From: Streptomyces caniscabiei
Lineage (GTDB): Bacteria; Actinomycetota; Actinomycetes; Streptomycetales; Streptomycetaceae
NCBI RefSeq assembly: GCF_014930365.1
Contig: NZ_JABXWI010000021.1
Span: forward strand, 62,001-126,000
Length of the DNA stretch: 64,000 nucleotides
Direction of reading: 5' to 3'
Each line of letters starts with the position of its first letter. Positions within the stretch are counted from its first letter, which is position 1. A model generated the notes under the pieces. That model was given only the letters and a program-made list of their open reading frames with translations. It did no database searches and was not told where the DNA came from. Made by a program: the position numbers and the translations under genes. Of the stretch, positions 16,421 to 24,612 are shown one piece after another.

Positions 16421-17387
16421 TCTCCTCGGTCACGGCGGGGAGGACTGTGTGGAGGTCGCCCACGACGCCGAAGTCGACGAGCTCGAAGATCGGAGCCTCC
16501 TCATCCTTGTTGACGGCGACGATGGTCTTCGAGGTCTGCATGCCGGCGCGGTGCTGGATGGCGCCGGAGATCCCGGCGGCGAGGTACAGCTGGGGGGAGA
16601 CGGTCTTCCCGGTCTGGCCGATCTGGTGGCCGTGCGGTTTCCACCCCGAGTCCACCGCGGCCCGCGAGGCACCCACGGCCGCGCCGAGGGCGTCGGCGAG
16701 ATCCTCGACCGGATCGAAGTCGCCGCCGGTGCCGCGGCCGCCGGAGACCACGATCGCGGCCTCGGTCAGTTCGGGGCGGCCGGTGGCGGCACGAGGCTGG
16801 GAGGCCACGATCCGGGCACCCCGGGCGGCCTCGGACACGGCGACGGCCACCTCCTCGACCTGGCCGGCGCCGTCGGCCTCCACCGGCGCCGTGGAGTTGG
16901 GCTTGACGGTGATGATCGGTGTGCCCCGGGTGACCCTGGCCTTGACCGTGTAGCTGCCGGCGAACACCGACTGGGTGGTCACCGGGCCGTCGTCTCCGGC
17001 CTCGATGTCCACGGCGTCGGTGATCAGCCCGGAGCCGGTCAGAATGGCGAGCCGGCCGGCGACCTCCTTGCCCTCGGCGGTCGAGGCGATCAGCACCGCG
17101 CCCACGCCACCGGACCCCGAGGCCTTCTCCACGAGTTGCTGGAGCGCCTCGGCCTTCGGTGCCACCAGGTAGCCCTTCAGACCCTCTTCGTCGACGACGT
17201 ACACCCGCTGCGCGCCGTACCGCTTGACGGCATCGGCGACCTCCGCCCCCTTGGCCCTCGGGCCGATGAACACCGCCGACGGCTCACCTATGCGCCCCGC
17301 GAGCGTGAGCATCTCGTACGTCGGCTTCTTGATCCCCCCACCCTCGGGAACGTCGGTGTGGTCGACGACCACCAGGATCTCGGACAT
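16401..17387 (-). CDS. etfA: electron transfer flavoprotein, alpha subunit
   Basis: A 328-residue EtfA/FixB. Domain I begins SEILVVVDHTD and contains GSGLITDAVDIE. The C-terminal FAD domain carries VVSGGRGTGG, then GWKPHGHQIGQTGKTVSPQL and AGISGAIQHRAGMQTSKTIV, the hallmark FAD-binding block. ETF passes electrons from flavoprotein dehydrogenases to the quinone pool. It follows etfB by 56 bases and belongs to the minus-strand operon with the TMADH-like flavoprotein, a class known to use ETF as acceptor. This is therefore likely a dedicated copy rather than the housekeeping fatty-acid ETF (inference). Confidence 0.93.
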   Translation of the reverse strand: MSEILVVVDHTDVPEGGGIKKPTYEMLTLAGRIGEPSAVFIGPRAKGAEVADAVKRYGAQRVYVVDEEGLKGYLVAPKAEALQQLVEKASGSGGVGAVLIASTAEGKEVAGRLAILTGSGLITDAVDIEAGDDGPVTTQSVFAGSYTVKARVTRGTPIITVKPNSTAPVEADGAGQVEEVAVAVSEAARGARIVASQPRAATGRPELTEAAIVVSGGRGTGGDFDPVEDLADALGAAVGASRAAVDSGWKPHGHQIGQTGKTVSPQLYLAAGISGAIQHRAGMQTSKTIVAVNKDEEAPIFELVDFGVVGDLHTVLPAVTEEIRQRRG

Positions 17388-17443
17388 GGACGCGCTCTCC
17401 GCAATCTATGGTCGGATGACTCGGATGACTCAGATGGACTTGC

Positions 17444-18257
17444 CTAGATGAACTTCCGGGCGGCGAGGAAGTCAGCCAGGGCCTCGGCCCCCGAGCCCTC
17501 GTCGTCCTTGACGATCTCGCCGGCCTCACGCGGCGGACGCGCGGTCGTCTCCTCGACCGCGGTCCACGCCGCGGACAGACCCACATCGCCGGCGTCGACC
17601 CCGATGTCGGACAGCGCCAGGATCTTCACCGGCTTCTTCTTGGCCGCCATGATCCCCTTGAACGAGGGGTACCGCGCCTCGCCGGACCGGTCGGTCACCG
17701 ACACCACCAGCGGCATCACCCCGACCACTGTCTGGGTCGCGGCGTCGCCGTCGCGCTGGATCCGCACCTGGACACCCTCCGTCTGGATCGTCGAGGCCAA
17801 GGTGAGCTGAGGCAGCGACAGCCGCTCGGCCAGCATCGCGGGCACCACACTCATCGAACCGTCGGTGGACGCCATGCCGCACAGCACCAGGTCGTAGGGC
17901 ACGCCTCCCCCCCTCGGCACCGCCCCGTCGCAGCGCCTTCGCCAGTACCAGCGACGTGGCGATCGCGTCGGAGCCCGCGATCGCGTCGTCCTGGACGTGC
18001 ACGCCGTTGTCGGCACCCATCTGCAGGGCCTTGCGGACCGCATCGACGGCCTGCTCGGGACCCATACACAACACGGTCACCTCGACGTCGTCGGGGCTGG
18101 TGGCCTTCTCCTTGATCTGGAGCGCCTGCTCCACGGCGTACTCGTCGAGCTCGGAGAGGAGTCCGTCCACGCCCACGCGGTCGACGGTCCCGTCATGCTG
18201 GAAGCACCGGTCTCCGGTGGCGTCGGGTACGTACTTCACACAGACAGCGATCTTCAT
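17444..18257 (-). pseudogene. etfB: electron transfer flavoprotein beta subunit, frameshifted
   Basis: The N-terminal part (MKIAVCVKYVPDATGDRC, then AVEQALQIKE and CMGPEQAVDAVRKALQMGAD) and the C-terminal part (YDLVLCGMASTDGSMSVV, then PSFKGIMAAKKKP) are both intact EtfB. They lie in different frames. The switch is at a run of seven Gs on the minus strand (17907-17913 in plus coordinates); removing one G restores a 270-residue EtfB. The coding span of 814 bases equals 3n+1. This is either a sequencing error in a homopolymer or a recent inactivating slip. If real, the downstream ETF alpha would lack its partner. Confidence 0.88.
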
Positions 18258-18318
18258 GGGTCCTGCTTCCTGATGCTCGTGGGCTGCGCATGGGACGTGC
18301 CGCCACGGCGTGCGGGAC

Positions 18319-18339
18319 GATGTGACGTGCGGTCACATC
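18319..18339. promoter_or_regulatory. inverted repeat upstream of etfB
   Basis: GATGTGAC and GTCACATC form perfect 8-bp arms around GTGCG. The site is 62 bases upstream of the etfB start and 44 bases past the stop of the flavoprotein gene. It may be an operator for an internal promoter or a weak hairpin. It resembles a CRP box, but the spacing between TGTGA and TCACA is 7 rather than 6. Confidence 0.45.
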
Positions 18340-18382
18340 GGCGGCAGTGCCCACCCCGCGGGCGGCTCCGGCCCGACACCCG

Positions 18383-20356
18383 TCAGATCTCGCGACCGGC
18401 CTGGTGCCCCTGGACGATGGCGATCTCGATGTCGCGCGGCTGGTAGCAGTCACCGATCGCCTGGACGTCCGGGTGCTGCTTCGCCAGTTGCCGGTAGAGC
18501 GAGTCGTCGGCGATGCCGCCGGCGGCCACGACGACGGTGTCGATGCCTTCGATGCTGTCGGGCTCCCAGGTGACGACATTGAACGTGGTGATCGAGCCGT
18601 CTTCGATCTCGTGGATGGATGTGTGGGTCCGCAGTTCGACCCGCGGGCTGCTCATGAGCGCTTCGAGCAGATGGTGTCGCGCCGGCGACGGCATCTCCGG
18701 GGCCACGGTCTCCATCCCGGTCACGAACCTGACGTTGTGTCGCTTGGCGGCGAGGTGGTCGGCTGTGGTGACCCCTTCTGCACGGCCGCCGACGTCGAAC
18801 ACGAGCACGTTCCTGCCGGCCACGGTGTCGTCGGCGAGGACTTCTCGTGCGGTGCGCACGTGCGGAAGGTCCGCGCCGATCACCTCCGGAACGAAGGGCG
18901 TGGACCCGGTGGCGACGAGGACGACGTCGGGAGACTCGGCCAGGACGGTCCGCACGTCAGCGTCCACGCCGAGTCGGACGTCCACTCCCACCTTCGGCAG
19001 CTGCCGTTCGAACCAGAGGATGACCTCCTCGAAGTTGCCGCGTCTCGGTGTCGTCATGACGAGGTTGACCTGGCCGCCCATGCGCTGGTCGCGTTCGAAG
19101 AGGACCACGTCGTGTCCCCGCATGGCGGCGGTGCGGGCCGCCTCCATACCGGCCGGCCCGGCGCCGACGATGACGACCCGCTTCGGTTCGTCGACCGCCT
19201 CCAGCTCTCCCCACGCCTGCTCCCGGCCGGTGACGGGGTTGTAGATGCACCCGACACCAAGGCCCTTGTCCACATGGCCGACGCAGGACTGGGTGCAGGC
19301 GATGCAGGTGCGTATGTCGTCGGTACGGCCCTCCCGCGCCTTGTTCGGGAAGTGCGGGTCGGCGATGAGGGTCTTCGCCATTCCGACGATGTCGAGCTTT
19401 CCGTCGGCGATGCACTGCTCCGCGAAGGCGGGTGAGTCCTGACGGCCCGCTCCGATGATCGGCAGTGTGATGCCGGCGTCCTTCATGGCCTCGGACAGGT
19501 GGACGAAGGCCCCGGTCTCGAAGTAGTGGCTGGGCCAGTGCGCGCGGCCGCTTCGAGGGATGGAGGTGATGGCCTGCCAGACGCTGATGTAGTCGACGAG
19601 TCGTTCTGCTTCGAGGATCTTCGCCAGCTCGACGTGCTCGGGCAGACTCATGCTGTAGTCCACACCGTCGTCGTAGAGTCGGACGCCGAGAATCCGGTCC
19701 TTGCCGATGCCTTCGCGCGTCACCTCGAGCACCTCGTTGAGGAACGTCATCCGTTCCCGCAGGTCATCGCCGCCGTACTTGTCGTCGCGGCGGTTGCCGT
19801 GCGCATGCAGGAAGTTCGCGAACAGGTAGTCCATGCCGATGGCGAGCTCGATCCCGTCGAAGTCGCAGCGACGCATGCGGTGCGCGGCCGCGCCGAACGA
19901 CTCGACGATTCCTTCCACTTCGCCGGTCGACAGCTCGTGGGGCATGAACAGGGGCACCGAATACTCGGGGGTCGGGACCGGCGACGGGGCGACGATGTCG
20001 CGGCGAAGGAATCCCGCGTGGTCCATCAGCCGACGTCCACGGTGGCCGAGTTGCGCGATGAGGGGGACGTCGAACTCATGGCACCCCTGCGTCATTTTGC
20101 TGAACGCGTCCATGGTCGCGTCGCCGTAGGTGGCCAGCGAGAGTGACGCGTCGCCGTCGTAGACGGGAACCGTATGCCCGGTGACGATGGCACCGGCACC
20201 GCCCTTGGCTCGTTCGCGAACGTAGTAGGCGTACGCATCGGTCGGGGTGCCGTCCCCCAGTTGGAAGTGTGCGGCGTGACCGGTGTTCATGATCCGGTTT
20301 TTCAGGGTGTATGGACCTACCTGAATCGGGTTGAAGAGGTTCGGGAAGTCCGTCAT
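18383..20356 (-). CDS. TMADH/2,4-dienoyl-CoA-reductase-type FMN/FAD/Fe-S oxidoreductase
   Basis: A 657-residue flavoprotein. Residues 1-360 form an old-yellow-enzyme FMN barrel (LFNPIQVGPYTLKNRI, QLGHRGRR, and MDYLFANFLHAHGNRRDDKY with the usual N-x4-YGG region). Next is a [4Fe-4S] site (CIACTQSC and a later C in GVGCIYNP) and a C-terminal FAD/NAD(P) domain (VVIVGAGPAGMEAARTAA). Members reduce dienoyl thioesters or oxidatively demethylate tertiary amines and betaines, passing electrons to ETF. Its neighbours are an amino-acid-type permease upstream and etfBA downstream, so an amine or betaine demethylase is attractive. A reductase acting on a dearomatised ring is the alternative. Confidence 0.85.
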   Translation of the reverse strand: MTDFPNLFNPIQVGPYTLKNRIMNTGHAAHFQLGDGTPTDAYAYYVRERAKGGAGAIVTGHTVPVYDGDASLSLATYGDATMDAFSKMTQGCHEFDVPLIAQLGHRGRRLMDHAGFLRRDIVAPSPVPTPEYSVPLFMPHELSTGEVEGIVESFGAAAHRMRRCDFDGIELAIGMDYLFANFLHAHGNRRDDKYGGDDLRERMTFLNEVLEVTREGIGKDRILGVRLYDDGVDYSMSLPEHVELAKILEAERLVDYISVWQAITSIPRSGRAHWPSHYFETGAFVHLSEAMKDAGITLPIIGAGRQDSPAFAEQCIADGKLDIVGMAKTLIADPHFPNKAREGRTDDIRTCIACTQSCVGHVDKGLGVGCIYNPVTGREQAWGELEAVDEPKRVVIVGAGPAGMEAARTAAMRGHDVVLFERDQRMGGQVNLVMTTPRRGNFEEVILWFERQLPKVGVDVRLGVDADVRTVLAESPDVVLVATGSTPFVPEVIGADLPHVRTAREVLADDTVAGRNVLVFDVGGRAEGVTTADHLAAKRHNVRFVTGMETVAPEMPSPARHHLLEALMSSPRVELRTHTSIHEIEDGSITTFNVVTWEPDSIEGIDTVVVAAGGIADDSLYRQLAKQHPDVQAIGDCYQPRDIEIAIVQGHQAGREI

Positions 20357-20407
20357 GTCTGAGTCCTGGTCTTGTGCTCGGGGAGGGGCGGGTGCGCTGC
20401 TGGACGG

Positions 20408-22057
20408 CTAACCGAGGCCGGCCGCTCCCGCGCGGGGCGTGAGGTTGAGTTCGTCGTCGCTCGGGGCGTACTGCCGCGCCTTCTCGGCCGGCAGTCTCGT
20501 CCTGATCGCCAGGTAGTAGACGGCGAGACTGAAAGCAACCATGACCGCGGTGTCCCAGAAGGGGAACGACAGGTAGCCCAGGCCGCTGGGGTGGGAGGCT
20601 TGGCCGAAGGTGCCCATGTAGCTGATGGCCGCTGTGCCCAGGATCCAGACCCACACCCACCAAGAAGAGCGGAAGTCGAGGTCGGGTCGTTCCTCGGCCT
20701 GCTGGAAGGCACGGTTGATGAAGAACACCGCGTAGCCGATGGCGATGGCGACGAAGACCTTCCAGTCCGTCTCCCAACCGGTCCAGTACACGAGCAGGTT
20801 GGCCGCGGCGAAGCCCAGAGGCGCCCAGAGGCCGGCCGGTCTGAGTCGGAACGGACGGGCCGCGTCGGGGAATGAGCGCCGGAGCGACCCGAGCGCGATG
20901 GGAACGCCTGCCCACAGCATGGCCGTCGCCGAGGTGAGGAAGCCGAGGAGGGACTGCCAGCTCGGGAACGGCAGCAGACACAGCAGGCCGACCACGAAGC
21001 TGATGATCACGCCGATGACAGGGACGCCACGCTTGTCGACACGAGTGACCACTTCGGGTATGTACCCGTTCCGCCCCATCCCGTAGGTGACTCGCGCGGT
21101 CGAGGTGACGTAGGCGATTCCGTTGCCGGTCGGGGAGACGACGGAGTCGATGTAGACGATCGCGGCGATCAGGCCCAGGCCGAGAGAGGTGGCCAATGCC
21201 GCGAACGGGCCCGTGGTGACGTCGACGGTGGTTCCTTCCCAGCCGTGCGCCAGTTCCGCGGGCGAGAGCGCGCCGATGTACGCGACCTGAAGGCCGATGT
21301 AGAGGATCGAGCAGACCACGAGGGAGCCGAGGAGCGCGAACGGGATGTTCCGGCCAGGGTTCTTGGTCTCGGCGCCGAGCTGAACGGCCTGCTCGAACCC
21401 GGTGTAGGCGAAGACGATGCCACCGATGGCGACAGCGGCCAGCACGCCGTGGAAACCGTAGGGCGCGAAGCCGTGAGAGTGGAAGTTCGACGGTTCGAAG
21501 CGGGCGAACAGGATGGCCACGATGACAAGCAGGATGGTGCCGACCTTCCACCAGGTGACCGCGTTGTGCACTCGGCCCAGGGCCTTGAGTGCGAACAGAT
21601 TGAGCACGACGAAGACCGCCAGCAGGGAAATGGCCACGCCGTAGCCGAGCGCGGTCAGGGTCCCGTCGACGTGGAACAGGTTCAGGTGCGTGTAGCCCTC
21701 GGCGTAGCTGAGGACTCCCTGGACCTCGATGGGGGCGGTCGCCGCTCCGTAGATCCAGGCCATCCAGCCGATACCGAATCCGGCGAGGGTGCCGTGGGAG
21801 TAGTGGACGAACCGGGCCGAGCCTCCGGCCACGGAGAACATCGCGCCCAGTTCGGCATGGTTGAAGGCGATGAGGACGAGAATCGCGATCGCGACGAACC
21901 AGGCGAGCAGCGCCGCGGGTCCTGCGATGGAGGCGGCGTTCATCGCACTGAACAACCACCCCGTTCCGATGATCGAGTTGATCGTGATCTGAAGGATGTT
22001 CAGGCGGGACAGTTGGCGCTTGAGGCCGTACTCGGCCACGTCGGTACTCGCACTCAC
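20408..22057 (-). CDS. APC superfamily amino acid/amine permease
   Basis: A 549-residue integral membrane transporter with about 12 predicted helices. It starts with the APC motif region ILQITINSIIGTGWLFSAMN and continues through VFAYTGFEQAVQLGAE (helix 6) and VVSPTGNGIAYVTSTAR (helix 8). GTG 22057 is chosen because AGGAG lies 7 bases upstream; longer readings have no ribosome site. It heads the minus-strand operon with the flavoprotein and etfBA, only 51 bases apart, so it probably imports the compound this island degrades. A cationic or zwitterionic amine or amino acid would be normal for the family. Confidence 0.88.
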   Translation of the reverse strand: MSASTDVAEYGLKRQLSRLNILQITINSIIGTGWLFSAMNAASIAGPAALLAWFVAIAILVLIAFNHAELGAMFSVAGGSARFVHYSHGTLAGFGIGWMAWIYGAATAPIEVQGVLSYAEGYTHLNLFHVDGTLTALGYGVAISLLAVFVVLNLFALKALGRVHNAVTWWKVGTILLVIVAILFARFEPSNFHSHGFAPYGFHGVLAAVAIGGIVFAYTGFEQAVQLGAETKNPGRNIPFALLGSLVVCSILYIGLQVAYIGALSPAELAHGWEGTTVDVTTGPFAALATSLGLGLIAAIVYIDSVVSPTGNGIAYVTSTARVTYGMGRNGYIPEVVTRVDKRGVPVIGVIISFVVGLLCLLPFPSWQSLLGFLTSATAMLWAGVPIALGSLRRSFPDAARPFRLRPAGLWAPLGFAAANLLVYWTGWETDWKVFVAIAIGYAVFFINRAFQQAEERPDLDFRSSWWVWVWILGTAAISYMGTFGQASHPSGLGYLSFPFWDTAVMVAFSLAVYYLAIRTRLPAEKARQYAPSDDELNLTPRAGAAGLG

Positions 22058-22414
22058 GCTGTCTCCTGGTCGCTCGTGGTGAGGTGGGGCTGAGGTGGCA
22101 CGCGCCCCCGCGAGGCGACGTGACGAGCAGCGATCGCGCACGGTGGCACAGGACAGGCGATGTAGGTCATGAAGCGCTGTGCAGACATCGAGCCCCCCGG
22201 GCCCTCGATCAGCGTGGAGCCAAGTGACGCATGTCCCGCTCTCCAGGTAAAGCGGGGAAACATGGATGGAACCGTTAAGGAAAAGTGCTCATTCGCGTAG
22301 GCGGCGAGGATCTCGCACAGTTCCTCGAACAGGGCTCGCACCCGAAGCTGCTCCGTCGATCGGCGTTCGGGCCCTGCGCGCGTCGTTCGCGGTGTTCACG
22401 TGGTGGGGTCGAAA
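22058..22414. other. regulatory intergenic region upstream of the permease
   Basis: No gene is supported here. It must hold the permease-operon promoter. The clear structure is an inverted repeat, CCCGCT (22235-22240) and AGCGGG (22251-22256), flanked outward by TGT and ACA-like bases, about 180 bases before the permease start. It is a candidate regulator site. Confidence 0.4.
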
Positions 22415-22444
22415 GAGCCCCGCCAAGTGTTCCTGGCGGGGCTC
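22415..22444 (-). terminator. hairpin terminator after the LysR gene
   Basis: GAGCCCCGCCA (22415-22425) pairs perfectly with TGGCGGGGCTC (22434-22444) around an 8-base loop. It begins 27 bases after the LysR stop on the minus strand and would separate it from the permease operon. There is no U-tract, as is normal in Streptomyces. Confidence 0.8.
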
Positions 22445-22470
22445 GTTGGCGAGTCGACGACTCGCAGGAC

Positions 22471-23394
22471 TCAGCGGTCGCTGATGCTGGGCCTGCTGTG
22501 TCGGTAGGCATCTCGGAGTGCGTCGCGCACGGCGACGAGCGCGGGGTTGCGGTGTGAGCCGGCCCGGCAGGTCGTGACGATCTGCCGTACGTGCGAGGCC
22601 GACATCTGTCGCAGGTGGAATGTCGGCTCACGGCCGAACCATGTGAGGTCCGGCAGGAACGCCGCCGCGTGGCCGCTCGCCACGAGTTGCGCCTGCACCA
22701 GTACGTCAGGGGTCTCGTGTGCCACTCGTGGTTCGAAGCCGGCCTGACGGCAGGCGGCCATGGCCCAGTCGCGCCCTGGACTGCCCTCCGGCTCCAGCAC
22801 CCAAGGAGAATGGACAAGATCGACAAGAGCCACCTCGTCCGGTTCGCGCCCCTCGGGTGGCCGCAAGAACGCGACGCGGATGGGATCTTCGGCGACCACG
22901 TCGAAGTTCATCTCGCTGGAGCGGCTGGTCGGATAGTCGACATAGTTCTCGCCACAGACCAGATCGAACTCGCGCGCCAGGAGTCCGGGCAGGGCGACTT
23001 CGGGCTCGGCCTGGGTGAGCTGGATCTGTAGTCCGGGGTGGTCCTCCGCCAGCGAGGTCAGCGTCGCGGGCACGAGTGCGAGCGCGGCGGTCTGGATGGT
23101 GGCGAGGCGGATCGTGCCCACGACGGTGTCCAGCGACGCGAGGATGTCCGTTTCGGCACGCTCCAGCTGCTCCAGCACGGTGGCTGTGTGAGCGACGAGG
23201 ATGTGCGCCTGCTCGGTGAGTCTGATGCGCCGGCCGTCCGGCTCGAAAAGCCTCGTCCCGATCTCCTCCTCCAGCACGGCGAGCTGTTGGGAGACGGCTG
23301 ACGGGCTGTAGGCCAGCGCGGCGGCCACCGAGGTGACGGTGCCACGTTGCGCCAGCTCTCGAAGCAACCGCATGCGGTGGAGGTCGAACTTCAC
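22471..23394 (-). CDS. LysR family transcriptional regulator
   Basis: A 307-residue LTTR. The N-terminal winged helix (MRLLRELAQRGTVTSVAAAL, then YSPSAVSQQLAVLEEEIG and TRLFE) is followed by the helical linker and a periplasmic-binding-protein-like effector domain (TIRLATIQTAALALVPATLT). It lies between the permease/flavoprotein/ETF arm (same strand) and the molybdenum hydroxylase arm (divergent), so it is the best candidate to co-regulate both. A strong terminator isolates it from the permease operon. Confidence 0.93.
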   Translation of the reverse strand: MKFDLHRMRLLRELAQRGTVTSVAAALAYSPSAVSQQLAVLEEEIGTRLFEPDGRRIRLTEQAHILVAHTATVLEQLERAETDILASLDTVVGTIRLATIQTAALALVPATLTSLAEDHPGLQIQLTQAEPEVALPGLLAREFDLVCGENYVDYPTSRSSEMNFDVVAEDPIRVAFLRPPEGREPDEVALVDLVHSPWVLEPEGSPGRDWAMAACRQAGFEPRVAHETPDVLVQAQLVASGHAAAFLPDLTWFGREPTFHLRQMSASHVRQIVTTCRAGSHRNPALVAVRDALRDAYRHSRPSISDR

Positions 23395-23648
23395 GCCCGG
23401 AACCTACCATGAAGGAATTCTGAAAGATATTGGACAAGTTTCCGCGCTATTCATGAACCAATCGGCGCGGCATCCTGTTTCGCACCGGCGCTGATGTGCC
23501 GCACCGGCTCGCCGGCCACCTCGGCGTTGCCGCGGAGTGCACGTCCGACTGCGAAGTCAGGATCGCAGCCTCGCGATCCTCCACGGGCGTTGGCCGTCCG
23601 CCCACGATCAGGGCTCGTCGAAGAGGGCCCTACGAAAGGTGAAGCTCC
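23395..23648. promoter_or_regulatory. divergent control region, candidate LysR site
   Basis: The region between the LysR start and the plus-strand operon is AT-rich just upstream of the LysR gene. ATTGG (23429-23433) and CCAAT (23458-23462) form an inverted repeat with a 24-base centre. LTTR sites are usually T-N11-A; no unique one could be chosen. The plus-strand promoter could not be located with confidence. Confidence 0.35.
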
Positions 23649-23750
23649 ATGAATGGTCGGGTGGCCGCGGTCACGGGCGGCTCAGGCGGACTCGGAGAGG
23701 CCGGGGCGCGGCGCCTGGCCGCCGACGGTCATGACATCGCGACGCGGACC
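23649..23750 (+). pseudogene. truncated SDR N-terminus
   Basis: ATG 23649 starts NGRVAAVTGGSGGLGEAGAR RLAADGHDIAT, the first beta-alpha unit and cofactor glycine motif of a short-chain dehydrogenase. After about 32 residues the resemblance ends and the sequence runs into the tautomerase leader. An SDR probably once began this operon and was deleted. It could also be translated as a short leader. Confidence 0.55.
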
Positions 23751-23854
23751 GGTGAGTTCGACAACCGTGTGCGGGCGACGGCCGGCGGATCACCGTGGAT
23801 CCGTCCGGTGGGCACGTGGGCCGCGCCGGGTGCGCGTTCGGACGGGAGTGTGCC

Positions 23855-24043
23855 GTGCCGCTCGTCGATGTGACGTGGTACCGGGGGCGCTCGGACGAGC
23901 AGAAGGAGCAGCTCGCACGCGCGATCTGCGAGGCCTTCGTGGAGATCGGCGACGCTCGTCCGGACACGGTCCACGTGATCTTTCGCGACCTGGACCCCAC
24001 TCAGTGGTTCAAGTCGGCAGAACTGTTGGAGGAAGAGCGATGA
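23855..24043 (+). CDS. 4-oxalocrotonate tautomerase-like protein
   Basis: A 62-residue small tautomerase. After removal of the initiator residue the chain begins PLVDVTWYRGRS, giving the N-terminal proline that acts as general base in this superfamily. EQLARAICEAF and VHVIFRDLDPTQWF complete the beta-alpha-beta fold. GTG 23855 is preceded by GGGAG at proper spacing, and the Pro-1 position confirms the start. Such enzymes isomerise keto-enol intermediates in ring-cleavage pathways. It overlaps the next gene by ATGA and is the first intact member of the operon. Confidence 0.88.
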   Translation: MPLVDVTWYRGRSDEQKEQLARAICEAFVEIGDARPDTVHVIFRDLDPTQWFKSAELLEEER

Positions 24044-24612
24044 CCATGCGGATCCGCAAGATCCTCACCGTCCGGGAAGAGACCCGGTCCGAGGGCGGCC
24101 AGGAAACGGACCGGCCTCTCGTCAAGGCGGCCGCGATCGCCGTGCTGAGCAATCCCTACGCCGGCCGCCCCTACTCGGACGACCTCGCGGCCATCACCGA
24201 CGACAACTACGAGCTCGGGCACCTGTTGGCCTCCACCGCTGCCCAGACCCTCGGACTCGAGGTCGAGGGCTACGGCAAGGCGTCCCTCGTGGGCGTCGGC
24301 GGAGAGATCGAGCACGGCGTCGCTCACAAGATCGGCGAGTTCGGCAAGGGCGTCCGCGACGCGGTGGGCGGCGAGGCGTGGATCTCCTCGGTCAGCAAGC
24401 GCTGCGGCCCCGGCGTACAGATCGACGTACCCCTCGCCTACAAGGACGAGATCTGGGTCCGCTCGCACTACGACGCCTTCACCCTGTTCGTTCCCGACGC
24501 GCCGCTCGCCGACGAGGTGGCTGTCATCGTGGCCGTCTCCTCCCGCGGCCGGCTCAACGACCGCGTCGGCGGCATGACGGTCGAGGATGCGAAGAGCCGG
24601 GAGGCGTCGTGA
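24040..24612 (+). CDS. amino acid synthesis family protein (AA_synth, DUF1185)
   Basis: A 190-residue protein matching the AA_synth family by overall pattern. It starts MRIRKILTVREETRSEGG, continues KAAAIAVLSNPYAGRPYSDD and LVGVGGEIEHGVAH, and has QIDVPLAYKDEIWVRSHYD near the C-terminus. The family has no firm biochemical role; members occur in degradation clusters beside amidohydrolases and oxidoreductases, as here. ATG 24040 overlaps the tautomerase stop (ATGA) and has GGAGGAAG upstream; ATG 24046 is also possible. It is coupled by GTGA overlap to the amidohydrolase. Confidence 0.8.
   Translation: MTMRIRKILTVREETRSEGGQETDRPLVKAAAIAVLSNPYAGRPYSDDLAAITDDNYELGHLLASTAAQTLGLEVEGYGKASLVGVGGEIEHGVAHKIGEFGKGVRDAVGGEAWISSVSKRCGPGVQIDVPLAYKDEIWVRSHYDAFTLFVPDAPLADEVAVIVAVSSRGRLNDRVGGMTVEDAKSREAS

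Noticed and set aside
18321..18337. CRP box (TGTGA...TCACA)
   Set aside because: The spacing is 7 rather than the 6 bases of CRP sites; kept only as a generic inverted repeat.
22054..22341. Possible 95-residue gene upstream of the permease (minus strand)
   Set aside because: No ribosome site or conserved pattern. It overlaps the permease start and spans the expected promoter.
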